A stretch of 35,660 nt of DNA from Paludibacteraceae bacterium (GTDB lineage: Bacteria; Bacteroidota; Bacteroidia; Bacteroidales; Paludibacteraceae), in the NCBI GenBank assembly GCA_024405855.1, contig JAKSNZ010000014.1, forward strand, positions 1-35,660, given 5' to 3'. A program made the position numbers and the translations under genes. This document shows positions 20,481-29,305 of this stretch, in pieces. The first letter of the stretch is position 1. Each line of letters opens with the position of its first letter. The notes below the pieces were generated by a model. That model saw only the letters and a program-made list of their open reading frames with translations, made no database searches and was not told the origin of the DNA.

Positions 20481-23096
20481 TTAGTACCAATTTATATGGT
20501 CTGAATAATCGCTCTGTTTTGTATATTTCAAATCTGACAGCAGACTTGACTTGACACCTATCATAAAGTTATATGTGGCGTATTGTCCTATAGGCACAAA
20601 ACTGCACGACATCTGCCAACAATGCAAATCCTTAGATATGGTGCAATTCATATAACTCCACTTGTTGTTTGTTATATCATAGTATGTAGATACGCTAAAG
20701 TGCCATGTCTTTGTAAAATCAATGCTTCCTGAAATGCTCAGATTGTGTGTCAGCTTACGGTTATACTCCATTATTTCATAGTTAAAGTCAGCGTAGGCAT
20801 ATCTGATACTGTAGCTTAGATTAAGAGACCACGGTATTTTGAACTCCTGATAATCCTTATCCTCCTTTTTCCATTTTTCTCTCTTAAGTTCCCTTTCCGT
20901 AGGCGTTGTCAACGGGTCTAACGATGCTATATCAGTTTCAAGTGACGAATTTGGTTTGTTTTCTGAAGAGTTGGCATCGGTCTTGTCCTTTTTCTTCTTA
21001 AAGGTCTGATTATTGAATGTATAGCCAAAGGAGGTACCTGTACTCATTAGCCTGCCCAATACATGATTCTTTTTAACCTGGGTTACATTTACTCTTGTAA
21101 CTGCTCCGTATTCATTTACATTATAGGTATACGGGTCTAAAATGAAATCAATATTCATGGTAAACTGGTCCCAGAACTTCAACCTCAAGTTCAGATTTAT
21201 GTTCTCCCAATTCAGAGAGTCGGCAACAAAATTATAGCCGCTTCCAAATGAAAAGTTGTCAATCAATGTAACCTTCTTTGCTTTTCCGGTAGTGTCTTTC
21301 TGACTAAAATACTTCATTTCCAAATTATTGGCTACACTGAATGATATGGCGGCCTGTGCCCCTCTGCTTGGAGAACCTCCGAATATTCCACCTGAATAGC
21401 GGTCATAATAAACGGTTGAGAATCCGCCCTGTGCTAACGGTCTCTCATAACTGCCCCAATATTTCCACACATCAGTGCCAAAATCAGGTGCCCCCGTAAA
21501 TGATACCGTAGGAACTATTTTGTGTCTGAATACTGGAGCCTTTTTCCCTTTTTTAACCTTAGGAGTAAAGAAACCGTAAAATGTTGTAGACAATCCTATG
21601 GAGGCGTTCATGGAGTAGATGTTATAGAATCCTAAAGTAGTGTCCGCCACAACTGAGCCGCTTGCCGCATCGCCTTCCCAGTGTTGGTCAACACGGCGGA
21701 AGTACCACATAAGTTTATTGGAGACATTAATGTTAAGATTCAGATATTTTGCAATGGTAAATGACGCTGAAATAGGAATTTCATGCTTGATTCCATTATT
21801 CCAATCCCTTAAAAAGTTTGTATGGACAAACTGACTCTCCTTACAAGTGACACTGTTTGATATATTCATGTTATAGGAAAGGGCTATTTTTTCATACCAC
21901 CTCTCTTTCCCAACCGCCTTTTTCCGTTTGAACGGATATACACGGCTGACACTGAACGTTATTTGCGGAAGTGTAAGATTCAGTGTGGAGTCACTTGTAC
22001 GTTGTGTAACATTCATACTTGCAGAGAGTGATATAGGCGTACCGGGGAAAGACTGTGAAAATGTTACACTACTGCTCTTAGTGTTTTGAGACAGCAGGTT
22101 AGGATTATAATAACTGTCCACATTGTTACGTTCATAACTTGATGTGGCAAAGTTCACACTTGCTGAGAACTGTGTGCTTGGACTCATTTTTGCATCCTGC
22201 GTATGAGACCACAAAAGTCTGAAGTCATTTGACTTAGAGTAGTCAGGTGTGTTTTTCTCCCCGTACACATTCTGCATAAAACTCAGGTTGAATGAGCCGC
22301 TGAACTTATATCTCCACTTATATGATGAAGCCAATGTCAGGTTCCATGAACCTTTTGTGTATATATCGGCGGTAATGGCAAGGTCCAAATAATCATTTAT
22401 GGCAAAATAATAGCCCATCCCTTTGGCAAAGAAACCTCTGGCAGCCTCATCGCCTAATGTTGGGAACAGAATTCCTGATGAATATTTCTCATTTATAGGG
22501 AAATAGCCAAACGGAATGGCAAGCGGCAACGGTACATCTTCAAGAACCATATAGGCAGGACCCGATACTATATATTTGCCTTGCTTGAGTTTTGCCTTGG
22601 TCAGAGCCAAATAGAAGTGCGGGTCATCATGATTATCACAGGTTGTATATTTTCCTCCTTGCAGGCAAAATTCATCGTCTGATACTTTTTTTGTTCTTTT
22701 AGCGGTTACATAGCCTTCACCCTGTTGCGTTACCGTTCCGCTGATTATACCTTTTCTGGTTTTGAAATTGTAACGCATCTCCTTAGCCTCATACTCCTCA
22801 TTACCCTCCTTGAACTTTGGTTTTCCCTGCATTGTGCCGGTAGAATCAATGACACCTTTTGCATAAATGGTGTTGCTGTCAAGTCTCATTCTAATGTAAG
22901 CGGCTTTAAGTGAAATGTTTCCGTAATAAACCTCGGCATCACCGTAAAGTTCAGCAATCTTTGAGCCTGTCATTACAATTGAATCCTTTGCCGAATACTG
23001 AACATCGTTAGTAATGGCAGGAGAATCATCCTTCTTGGCTTGTACAAACAACGGCACCAGAAGCGTTATCAACAATATGTAGGCATACTTTTTCAC
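20481..23096 (-). CDS. lptD: Putative LPS assembly protein LptD (OstA-like)
   Basis: An 871 aa outer-membrane protein. The signal peptide MKKYAYILLITLLVPLFVQA precedes an OstA/LptA-like jellyroll (DIVMTGSKIAELYGDAEVYYG, about residues 30-150, preceded by DVQYSAKDS) and then a large beta-barrel rich in alternating aromatic/Ser strands. The segment YPFKRKKAVGKERWYEKIALSYNMN and many F..S...N motifs are typical of the Bacteroidota form. It would insert lipopolysaccharide into the outer leaflet with LptE. A long Lys/Glu-rich stretch (about residues 700-750) looks like an extracellular or periplasmic loop. Confidence 0.85.
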   Translation of the reverse strand: MKKYAYILLITLLVPLFVQAKKDDSPAITNDVQYSAKDSIVMTGSKIAELYGDAEVYYGNISLKAAYIRMRLDSNTIYAKGVIDSTGTMQGKPKFKEGNEEYEAKEMRYNFKTRKGIISGTVTQQGEGYVTAKRTKKVSDDEFCLQGGKYTTCDNHDDPHFYLALTKAKLKQGKYIVSGPAYMVLEDVPLPLAIPFGYFPINEKYSSGILFPTLGDEAARGFFAKGMGYYFAINDYLDLAITADIYTKGSWNLTLASSYKWRYKFSGSFNLSFMQNVYGEKNTPDYSKSNDFRLLWSHTQDAKMSPSTQFSASVNFATSSYERNNVDSYYNPNLLSQNTKSSSVTFSQSFPGTPISLSASMNVTQRTSDSTLNLTLPQITFSVSRVYPFKRKKAVGKERWYEKIALSYNMNISNSVTCKESQFVHTNFLRDWNNGIKHEIPISASFTIAKYLNLNINVSNKLMWYFRRVDQHWEGDAASGSVVADTTLGFYNIYSMNASIGLSTTFYGFFTPKVKKGKKAPVFRHKIVPTVSFTGAPDFGTDVWKYWGSYERPLAQGGFSTVYYDRYSGGIFGGSPSRGAQAAISFSVANNLEMKYFSQKDTTGKAKKVTLIDNFSFGSGYNFVADSLNWENINLNLRLKFWDQFTMNIDFILDPYTYNVNEYGAVTRVNVTQVKKNHVLGRLMSTGTSFGYTFNNQTFKKKKDKTDANSSENKPNSSLETDIASLDPLTTPTERELKREKWKKEDKDYQEFKIPWSLNLSYSIRYAYADFNYEIMEYNRKLTHNLSISGSIDFTKTWHFSVSTYYDITNNKWSYMNCTISKDLHCWQMSCSFVPIGQYATYNFMIGVKSSLLSDLKYTKQSDYSDHINWY

Positions 23097-23124
23097 AAAT
23101 TGACACTATAAGTGCAATAAACTA

Positions 23125-23132
23125 CAAATATA
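23125..23132 (-). promoter_or_regulatory. -7 element of lptD-slyD
   Basis: TATATTTG on the minus strand matches TAnnTTTG, 29 bp before the lptD ATG. No clear TTTG at the usual -33 distance. Confidence 0.5.
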
Positions 23133-23227
23133 CGCATTAAATATGTTTTTTTCTGTTAATTTCAAAAAAATTTACACATACTTATATAGTTTAGTATCGT
23201 CAAAGGGAAAGATATAAAAAAATTCAC

Positions 23228-23235
23228 TATCTTTG
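23228..23235 (+). promoter_or_regulatory. -7 element of the amidase gene
   Basis: TATCTTTG matches TAnnTTTG, 21 bp before the ATG at 23257. The -33 side is not obvious. Confidence 0.55.
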
Positions 23236-23256
23236 TAGTTTCAAAACATACACAAA

Positions 23257-24456
23257 ATGCAACTTAAGAATATATTGTCATTAGCAGCCGCAGTTTTGGT
23301 CTCAATCAGCTGTCAGGCTTTTACTATTGTACTGGATGCAGGTCACGGAGGAAATGATGCAGGTGCAGTAGGACTTATGTCTAAGGAGAAAAACATTAAT
23401 CTACGTCATGCTCTGCTTGTAGGCGATATGATTAAGGAGAGGAATCCTGAAATAAAAGTCATTTTCACAAGAGACAAGGATGTGTTCATTGAACTTAATG
23501 AACGTGCCAGAATAGCAAACAGAAACAAGGCTGATTTGTTTGTGTCAATTCACACAAACTCATCAAAAAACAAAGCGGCAAACGGAATTGAGACATTCTC
23601 ACTTGGTGTATCACGTTCAAAGGAGAATATGGAGGTGGCAATGCTTGAGAACTCCGTTATCTTGCTTGAGGACGACCATGAAAGCAAGTATCAGGGATTT
23701 GACCCTAACAGCACTGATTCCTACATTATGTTTGAGTTTATGAAAGACGAGTACAGCCAGCGCAGTATCTCTTGTGCAGACTACATTCAAACAAAACTTT
23801 TGGATTCAAGCGGACGGGCTGACAGAGGTGTAAGACAAGCCGGATTCCTTGTATTAAGAGCAACCGCTATGCCTGCTGTGCTTATTGAACTTGGATTCAT
23901 TTCAAACAAGGAGGAGGAAAAAGCCCTTAATGATGATAACAAACAGATAGAGAATGCGGAGGCTATTTACAAAGGCATTATTGACTACATTCATAGTCTT
24001 GAGAGAAAAGGAGAGCATATTCTAAACTCCGATACCCCATCAACCACACCTTCTCCTACCCCAAAGGCAGAAGAAACTGCTATCCCTGCTGTGGATGCTA
24101 AACCTGCTGAATCCGCCACACCTGCTATAGTTGCTACTCCTGCTGTGGTTGCTACACCTGCTGTGGTTGAACAAGTTCAAGCAAGCCCTGCAACAGATGA
24201 TGTTGATGTTATATATAAACTCCAAATACTTGTTTCTTCAAAACAACATAGCCCTTCTGACCCTATTTTCAAAGGAATCAATAGATTAGAGGAGTCAAAA
24301 GAGGCAGTGGGATACAAATATTTTTGCGGCGCTTCAAAAAATTACAATGAAGTCATGGCTCTGAAAGATAGTTTGAAAGACAGATTCAACGGGGCATTTA
24401 TTGTCGCCTACAAAAACGGAGTAAGAGTTAACGTACAGGAAACATTGAAAAAATAG
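23257..24456 (+). CDS. N-acetylmuramoyl-L-alanine amidase with SPOR-like C-terminus
   Basis: A 399 aa secreted amidase_3 protein that cleaves the bond between MurNAc and L-Ala in peptidoglycan. It has a signal peptide (residues 1-22), then VLDAGHGGNDAGAVG with the first zinc His, FTRDKDVFIELNERARIAN, SIHTNSS with the second zinc His, and LIELGFISNKEE with the catalytic Glu. A Pro/Ala/Thr linker (about residues 258-310) contains short near-repeats of the type ATPAVV. The C-terminal 80 residues (YKLQILVSSKQ..FKGINRL..YKYFCGASKNYNE..AFIVAYKNG) look like a SPOR-like peptidoglycan-binding domain. Probably involved in cell separation. Followed after 7 bp by the MCE gene. Confidence 0.9.
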   Translation: MQLKNILSLAAAVLVSISCQAFTIVLDAGHGGNDAGAVGLMSKEKNINLRHALLVGDMIKERNPEIKVIFTRDKDVFIELNERARIANRNKADLFVSIHTNSSKNKAANGIETFSLGVSRSKENMEVAMLENSVILLEDDHESKYQGFDPNSTDSYIMFEFMKDEYSQRSISCADYIQTKLLDSSGRADRGVRQAGFLVLRATAMPAVLIELGFISNKEEEKALNDDNKQIENAEAIYKGIIDYIHSLERKGEHILNSDTPSTTPSPTPKAEETAIPAVDAKPAESATPAIVATPAVVATPAVVEQVQASPATDDVDVIYKLQILVSSKQHSPSDPIFKGINRLEESKEAVGYKYFCGASKNYNEVMALKDSLKDRFNGAFIVAYKNGVRVNVQETLKK

Positions 24457-24463
24457 AATAATT

Positions 24464-25393
24464 ATGGAACAGAAAAAGAAATTTTGGAACAGGGAGACAA
24501 AGATTGGACTTGCAGTTGCATGTGCCATTGCAATGTTGTATTTTGGAATCAACTTTCTGAAAGGAATAAACATCTTTACCCCAAATTCCGTATTTTATGT
24601 ACAGTATGACAGAGTTGACGGCATTGTAAAGACAAGCCATGTACTCATTAACGGATACCAGGTAGGTCATGTCAGCGATATTAGGTTTGACTACACAAAA
24701 GAGGCTCCCATCACCCTTGAACTTACAGTTGACAAACAGTTGGTGGTTCCTAAAGGAACAATAGCGGAAGTTTATGAGACAGGACTGCTTGGTGATAAGG
24801 CCATACAATTAAGACTTGGCAGGAGCAATGAGATTTGTCAATACGGCGATACTCTGGAAGGAACCATTACTGGCGGAATGCTTGCCAACATTGCAGGAGA
24901 ACTTGTTCCGCCTATAAAAGAGATGATACCTACTGTTGACTCCACAATTCGTGCAATAAAGAATGTAATTGAGGGTGAAAAAGTCAACAATATTCTTACT
25001 AACACTGAAGGTGCAACAAAGAATCTGAAGATAGCATCGGCTAAGCTGAACACCGTACTTGACAAGGATGTACCACCTATTATGGCTGACGCAAAGCGTA
25101 TAACAAGCAATCTTGACAAAATTACAACCGATGTAAGCAAGGCTGATTTGAAACGTACTCTTGATGAAGTAAACACAACCATCAACAATTTGAAATTGGT
25201 TACAAACAAGTTTAACTCCACTGACAACACCATTGGTCTTTTGTTAAATGACAAACAACTTTACTATCATATAGACTCCATTGCATTTAACGCAAACGCC
25301 CTTGTTGTTGATTTGAAGGAGAATCCTAAACGATATGTTCACTTCTCCCTTTTTGGAGCAAAAGACAAGAAACCTAAAGAGACAAAAAAATAA
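24464..25393 (+). CDS. MlaD family (MCE domain) lipid transport protein
   Basis: A 309 aa inner-membrane-anchored periplasmic protein. One N-terminal transmembrane helix (about residues 12-32, IGLAVACAIAMLYFGINFLKG) is followed by a single MCE domain (VFYVQYDRVDGIVKTSHVLINGYQVGHVSDI, YETGLLGDKAIQLRLG) and a long helical tail (LNTVLDK, ITSNLDKITTDVSKADLKRTLDEVN) like the pore-forming helices of Mla/Ttg2C proteins. The family carries phospholipids between membranes. The ATPase and permease partners are not in this window. Ends with a clear terminator. Confidence 0.88.
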   Translation: MEQKKKFWNRETKIGLAVACAIAMLYFGINFLKGINIFTPNSVFYVQYDRVDGIVKTSHVLINGYQVGHVSDIRFDYTKEAPITLELTVDKQLVVPKGTIAEVYETGLLGDKAIQLRLGRSNEICQYGDTLEGTITGGMLANIAGELVPPIKEMIPTVDSTIRAIKNVIEGEKVNNILTNTEGATKNLKIASAKLNTVLDKDVPPIMADAKRITSNLDKITTDVSKADLKRTLDEVNTTINNLKLVTNKFNSTDNTIGLLLNDKQLYYHIDSIAFNANALVVDLKENPKRYVHFSLFGAKDKKPKETKK

Positions 25394-25417
25394 TATTTTT
25401 TAACATTCTTTAACATT

Positions 25418-25459
25418 AAAAGGGAACTTGTTATAACTCAACATCTTCCCTTTTTTTTT
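25418..25459 (+). terminator. Rho-independent terminator after the MCE gene
   Basis: A 9 bp stem (AAAAGGGAA / TTCCCTTTT) with a 19 nt loop, extended by a run of T to 25459. It ends the amidase-MCE operon. Confidence 0.85.
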
Positions 25460-25687
25460 ACATTTTTTATGATTTTTTAAGATTTCATTGTAATCGTGTG
25501 AGTGTCAGCATATTTTAATTTTTCATAATTATATCACATTGAATATCAATGAATTAAACTAACTGCTTAAAATCCAAAACATTGTATTGTTTTTATAATT
25601 TCCAAATATTTTTGGTGTTTTTTTTTCAAAAAATTAGTGCCACTTTTGTAGTGCAAAAAGAAATTCAAAGTTTAAAAAATTTATACA
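25460..25687 (+). other. AT-rich region upstream of dnaA
   Basis: No gene is visible. No clear DnaA boxes (TTATNCACA) were found by eye, so it is not called an origin. A weak promoter-like CACTTTTG lies about 40 bp before the dnaA ATG (near 25643-25650), one base from the TAnnTTTG form. Confidence 0.4.
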
Positions 25688-27049
25688 ATGAGTGCCGACA
25701 TTACACAGCAGTGGAATCAGTGCCTTCAAATAATAAAGGACAACATTGATGAGCAGGCATACAACACCTGGTTCACCCCAATTGTTCCGTTGAAGAACAC
25801 TGACAACACACTAACTATTGAAGTTCCTTCCGCTTTCTTTAAGGAACTGCTTGAGGAGAAGTATTATGATTTGATGCAAGTGACTCTTGCAAGAGTGTTT
25901 GCAAAGGAAATCAAATTGGTTTACAGATATGCTGTTGATAAGGAGAATAAGAAAAGCGGCTACACAGATGTTCCCGGCACTGACATCGTTCCTGACAGTA
26001 AAGTAGCGTCATCCACATTCAACAGTAACCTTAACACTAAATTCAGTTTTGCAACATTCATTGAGGGAGACTGCAACAAACTGCCTCGCACAGCAGGCAT
26101 AAACATTGCAAGCCAACCCGGTAAAAACATATTCAACCCACTTTTCATATATGGTAAATCAGGAGTTGGAAAAACCCACCTTGCAAATGCCATAGGACTT
26201 AAGGTTCTTGAACTGCATCCACAGAAAAGAGTGTTGTTCATATCGTCAAGTCTGTTCCAACTACAATTTACTGAAGCGGCAAGAACAAACCAGATTAATG
26301 ACTTCATTAACTACTATCAGTCATTGGACGTTCTTATTGTTGATGACATACAGGAGTTTGGAGAGGGCAACAGAAAACAGACACAAAACATTTTCTTCCA
26401 AATATTCAACCATCTGCAACAGATGGGCAAGCAACTTGTTTTCACTTGCGATAAAAAGCCTGCTGAACTTGAGGGTATGGAAGACAGACTGCTTACCCGT
26501 TTCAAATGTGGACTGAGTGCTGAAATTGAATTGCCTGACTTTGAAACCAGAAAAGCAATTCTTAAGGCAAATGTTGAGAAGGACGGACTTAAGATATCAG
26601 ACAATGTCATTAACTACATTGCTGAAAATGTTACCGGCAGCATCAGAGACTTGGAAGGCACAATAATTTCAATTGTCGCACAATCAACAATGAACCAGCG
26701 CAGCATAAACATTGACCTTGCAAGCAAGGTTATAGGTAACATTGTTGCGTCATCACAAAAGAACTACACTGTACAGGAAATCAGGGATATTGTTTGTGAC
26801 TTCTACGGAGTGTCACTTGAAAGCATACTATCAGAAACAAGAAAGAGAGAGATAGTACAAGCCCGCCAGGTTGCAATGTACTTTGCAAAACTAAAGACAA
26901 AAGATTCCCTTACCACTATTGGCACAACCATAGGAAAAAGGAATCACGCCACTGTTCTGCATGCATGCAAAACAGTACAGGACCTTATGGACACAGACAA
27001 GACCTTCCGCGCAAGCGTTGAGGAACTTGACAGATTATTAAAACAATGA
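25688..27049 (+). CDS. dnaA: Chromosomal replication initiator protein DnaA
   Basis: A 453 aa AAA+ initiator that binds DnaA boxes at oriC and unwinds DNA. Domain I (residues 1-90, QQWNQCLQIIKDNIDEQAYNTWF), a short linker, domain III with Walker A YGKSGVGKTHLANA and Walker B VLIVDDIQEF, the sensor region and arginine finger MEDRLLTRFKCGL, and domain IV with the DNA-binding signature TTIGTTIGKRNHATVLHACK are all present. Length is normal. Its TGA overlaps the next ATG (ATGA). Confidence 0.97.
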   Translation: MSADITQQWNQCLQIIKDNIDEQAYNTWFTPIVPLKNTDNTLTIEVPSAFFKELLEEKYYDLMQVTLARVFAKEIKLVYRYAVDKENKKSGYTDVPGTDIVPDSKVASSTFNSNLNTKFSFATFIEGDCNKLPRTAGINIASQPGKNIFNPLFIYGKSGVGKTHLANAIGLKVLELHPQKRVLFISSSLFQLQFTEAARTNQINDFINYYQSLDVLIVDDIQEFGEGNRKQTQNIFFQIFNHLQQMGKQLVFTCDKKPAELEGMEDRLLTRFKCGLSAEIELPDFETRKAILKANVEKDGLKISDNVINYIAENVTGSIRDLEGTIISIVAQSTMNQRSINIDLASKVIGNIVASSQKNYTVQEIRDIVCDFYGVSLESILSETRKREIVQARQVAMYFAKLKTKDSLTTIGTTIGKRNHATVLHACKTVQDLMDTDKTFRASVEELDRLLKQ

Positions 27050-27615
27050 TTTACAAATTTGTTCTGATTTCAAATGAGGTTGAAGGGTTTATGAGAGAAA
27101 TCTCCATAGACTCTGAAGCAAAGTTCATTGACCTCAACAATGCCATTCTTGATTCAGTTGGCTTTACAAAAGACGGTATCACATCATTCTTCACCTGTGA
27201 TGATGATTGGGAAAAAGAGCAGGAGATTTCCCTGATTGAAATGGAGACCGATATGGAGCATGACTCATACACTATGGATGAGACTGCACTTAGTGAGCTA
27301 ATCAGTGATGAAGACCAAAAACTGATGTATGTTTTTGACAACATTACAGACCGTGCATTCTACATACAACTTAAGGAGATTGTTCCCGGTAAGGATATGG
27401 ATGAACCTAAATGCACTGCCTCAACAGGAAACCCACCTGAGCAATATCAGATTGAAGACCTTAGTGACATTCTAAAATCAGTCAAAGGTGGAGTGCCTGC
27501 CGGTGATGACATTGATGAGAACTTCTACGGCGATGAGAACTTTGATATGGATGAGCTTGACAGCGATAGTTTCTCTGATTTGAACTTTGATGATGACCTC
27601 AATGACCTGAGGTAG
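27046..27615 (+). CDS. pRiA4b ORF-3-like protein
   Basis: A 189 aa acidic protein. The opening YKFVLISNEVEGFMREISIDSEAKFIDLNNAILDSVGF and the FFTCDDDWEKEQEI segment match the plasmid pRiA4b ORF-3/IS1096 TnpR-like fold family (PF07929), here as a chromosomal housekeeping version. The last 35 residues are very rich in Asp and Glu. Function unknown. It is coupled to dnaA by a 4 bp overlap and followed after 6 bp by miaA. Confidence 0.8.
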   Translation: MIYKFVLISNEVEGFMREISIDSEAKFIDLNNAILDSVGFTKDGITSFFTCDDDWEKEQEISLIEMETDMEHDSYTMDETALSELISDEDQKLMYVFDNITDRAFYIQLKEIVPGKDMDEPKCTASTGNPPEQYQIEDLSDILKSVKGGVPAGDDIDENFYGDENFDMDELDSDSFSDLNFDDDLNDLR

Positions 27616-27621
27616 CATATT

Positions 27622-28527
27622 ATGGACGGGAAGACACTGTTTGTACTCCTTGGTCCTACAGGTGTTGGTAAAACAGCACTGAGTATAAATATTGCAAAAA
27701 CTCTTGATACCCCTATTATTTCAGCCGATTCAAGGCAGATTTATAGGGGTATTCCTATTGGCACCGCCGCACCCACAACAGAACAGTTAAATCAAGTAAA
27801 GCACTATTTCATTGCTCAAAAGGAGTTGACTGACTATTATAGTGCAGGTCAGTATGAGCTGGACGCACTAAAAATAATTGACTCTGTTTTTGAAAAATCA
27901 GATTACGCACTGATGGTTGGAGGTTCAATGATGTACATTGATGCCGTATGCAACGGAATGGATGATGTACCAAGAGTAGACGAAGAAACGCGTGACAATG
28001 TTCTGCAACTATACAATACAAGAGGGCTTGACCACATAGTTTCAATGTTGCGTATGCTTGACCCCGTCTGGTATGAGAAGGTTGACATAAAGAACCCAAA
28101 ACGCGTGATGCACGCTTTAGAAGTGTGCATATATACGGGCAAGCCCTACTCCACCATACTTACAGGTACAAAAAAGGAGCGTCCGTTCAAAATTGTAAAG
28201 ATTGGGTTTAACCGTCAGCGGGAGGAACTGTATGCTGGCATAGATGCCCGCGTTGATGCTATGGTGGCATCGGGGCTTGAAGAAGAGGCACATTCAGTTT
28301 ATCATTTAAGACACTTGAACTCACTTAACACTGTGGGCTTTAAGGAGTGGTTTGACTTTTTTGACAGCAAAACCGCATCAAGAGAAGATGTAATTGCACA
28401 AATAAAGCAAAATACAAGGCATTATGCAAAAAAACAACTGACTTGGTTCAATCGTGACAACTCAATAAATTGGTTTCACCCTGACGATATTGATTCCATT
28501 AATTTTTTTTTGGAAAAATCAGTCTAA
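27622..28527 (+). CDS. miaA: tRNA dimethylallyltransferase
   Basis: A 301 aa enzyme that adds the dimethylallyl group to A37 of tRNAs reading UNN codons. P-loop LGPTGVGKTALS (residues 8-19), SADSRQIYRGIPIGTAAP and VGGSMMYIDAVCNGMDDVP are the family hallmarks, and QNTRHYAKKQLTWFNRD near the C-terminus is the conserved tRNA-binding segment. Third gene of the dnaA operon. The promoter of the next operon overlaps its stop codon. Confidence 0.95.
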   Translation: MDGKTLFVLLGPTGVGKTALSINIAKTLDTPIISADSRQIYRGIPIGTAAPTTEQLNQVKHYFIAQKELTDYYSAGQYELDALKIIDSVFEKSDYALMVGGSMMYIDAVCNGMDDVPRVDEETRDNVLQLYNTRGLDHIVSMLRMLDPVWYEKVDIKNPKRVMHALEVCIYTGKPYSTILTGTKKERPFKIVKIGFNRQREELYAGIDARVDAMVASGLEEEAHSVYHLRHLNSLNTVGFKEWFDFFDSKTASREDVIAQIKQNTRHYAKKQLTWFNRDNSINWFHPDDIDSINFFLEKSV

Positions 28528-28540
28528 AACACTACCTTTG
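28509..28540 (+). promoter_or_regulatory. Promoter of the fumarate reductase/succinate dehydrogenase operon
   Basis: TTTG (28509-28512), 20 bp, TACCTTTG (28533-28540): full consensus. The -33 element lies inside the miaA coding end. A leader of about 50 bases precedes the first ATG. Confidence 0.8.
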
Positions 28541-28598
28541 TAGAATATTGCAGAAACAACAAAAAAATTCAATTATTAATAATTAAAATCTTAAATTT

Positions 28599-29279
28599 AT
28601 GTGGTTATTCAATTCTTCTGTAGGAAGGAAGTTCGTGATGAGTATCACAGGTGCGTGTCTTGCACTGTTCCTACTCTTTCACGCAACTATGAATCTTGTT
28701 GCAATCATCTCTGAAGATGGCTACAACATGATTTGCGAGTTTTTGGGAGCCAACTGGTACGCCCTTGTAGGAACACTTGGGCTTGCATTCCTGGCTGTAG
28801 TGCATATTCTTTATGCATTTGTGTTGTCAATAATCAACTATCGTGCACGCGGAAAAGAGCGTTACGCCGTATCTTCACGTGCAAACAATGTTGAGTGGTC
28901 TTCAATGAACATGCTTGTGCTTGGTTTCATTATCCTTGCCGGTATAGTTCTTCACCTTTGCAACTTCTGGGCAAAGATGCAGCTTGTTGAGATTCTTGGA
29001 CAAGAGCCTGCAAACGGAGTTGAACTTATAAAATACACCTTTGCACAGTGGTACTTCTTTGTACCTTACCTGCTTTGGTTTGTTGCTCTTTGGTACCACC
29101 TTACACACGGTATCTGGAGTGCAATGCAGACACTTGGTTGGAGCAATAACATTTGGCTTCCACGTATCAAATGTATAAGCAACATAATTGCCACTATCAT
29201 AGTGCTTATGTTCCTTGTTGTTCTTGTATATTACTTTGTAGCAGGCAATTGTTGTGCTGCAACATGTGCCGCAATTTAA
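28599..29279 (+). CDS. frdC: Fumarate reductase/succinate dehydrogenase cytochrome b subunit
   Basis: A 226 aa membrane subunit with five hydrophobic segments. VGRKFVMSITGACLALFLLFHATMNLV at the N-terminus and WYHLTHGIWSAMQTLGW near the C-terminus carry the His residues that bind haem b in the single-subunit (B-type) anchors. It links the FAD/Fe-S subunits to menaquinone. In Bacteroides the complex works mainly as fumarate reductase in anaerobic succinate formation. First gene of frdCAB. Confidence 0.92.
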   Translation: MWLFNSSVGRKFVMSITGACLALFLLFHATMNLVAIISEDGYNMICEFLGANWYALVGTLGLAFLAVVHILYAFVLSIINYRARGKERYAVSSRANNVEWSSMNMLVLGFIILAGIVLHLCNFWAKMQLVEILGQEPANGVELIKYTFAQWYFFVPYLLWFVALWYHLTHGIWSAMQTLGWSNNIWLPRIKCISNIIATIIVLMFLVVLVYYFVAGNCCAATCAAI

Positions 29280-29305
29280 TCAGTAACAAATAAAACATAC
29301 ATAAT

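Noticed and set aside
24100..24180. Tandem repeat in the amidase gene
   Set aside because: It is explained by a Pro/Ala/Thr-rich protein linker with repeated ATPAVV units, a common low-complexity hinge rather than a DNA-level element.
25394..25687. Possible replication origin upstream of dnaA
   Set aside because: AT-rich, but no cluster of DnaA boxes was visible by eye. Bacteroidota origins are not always next to dnaA.
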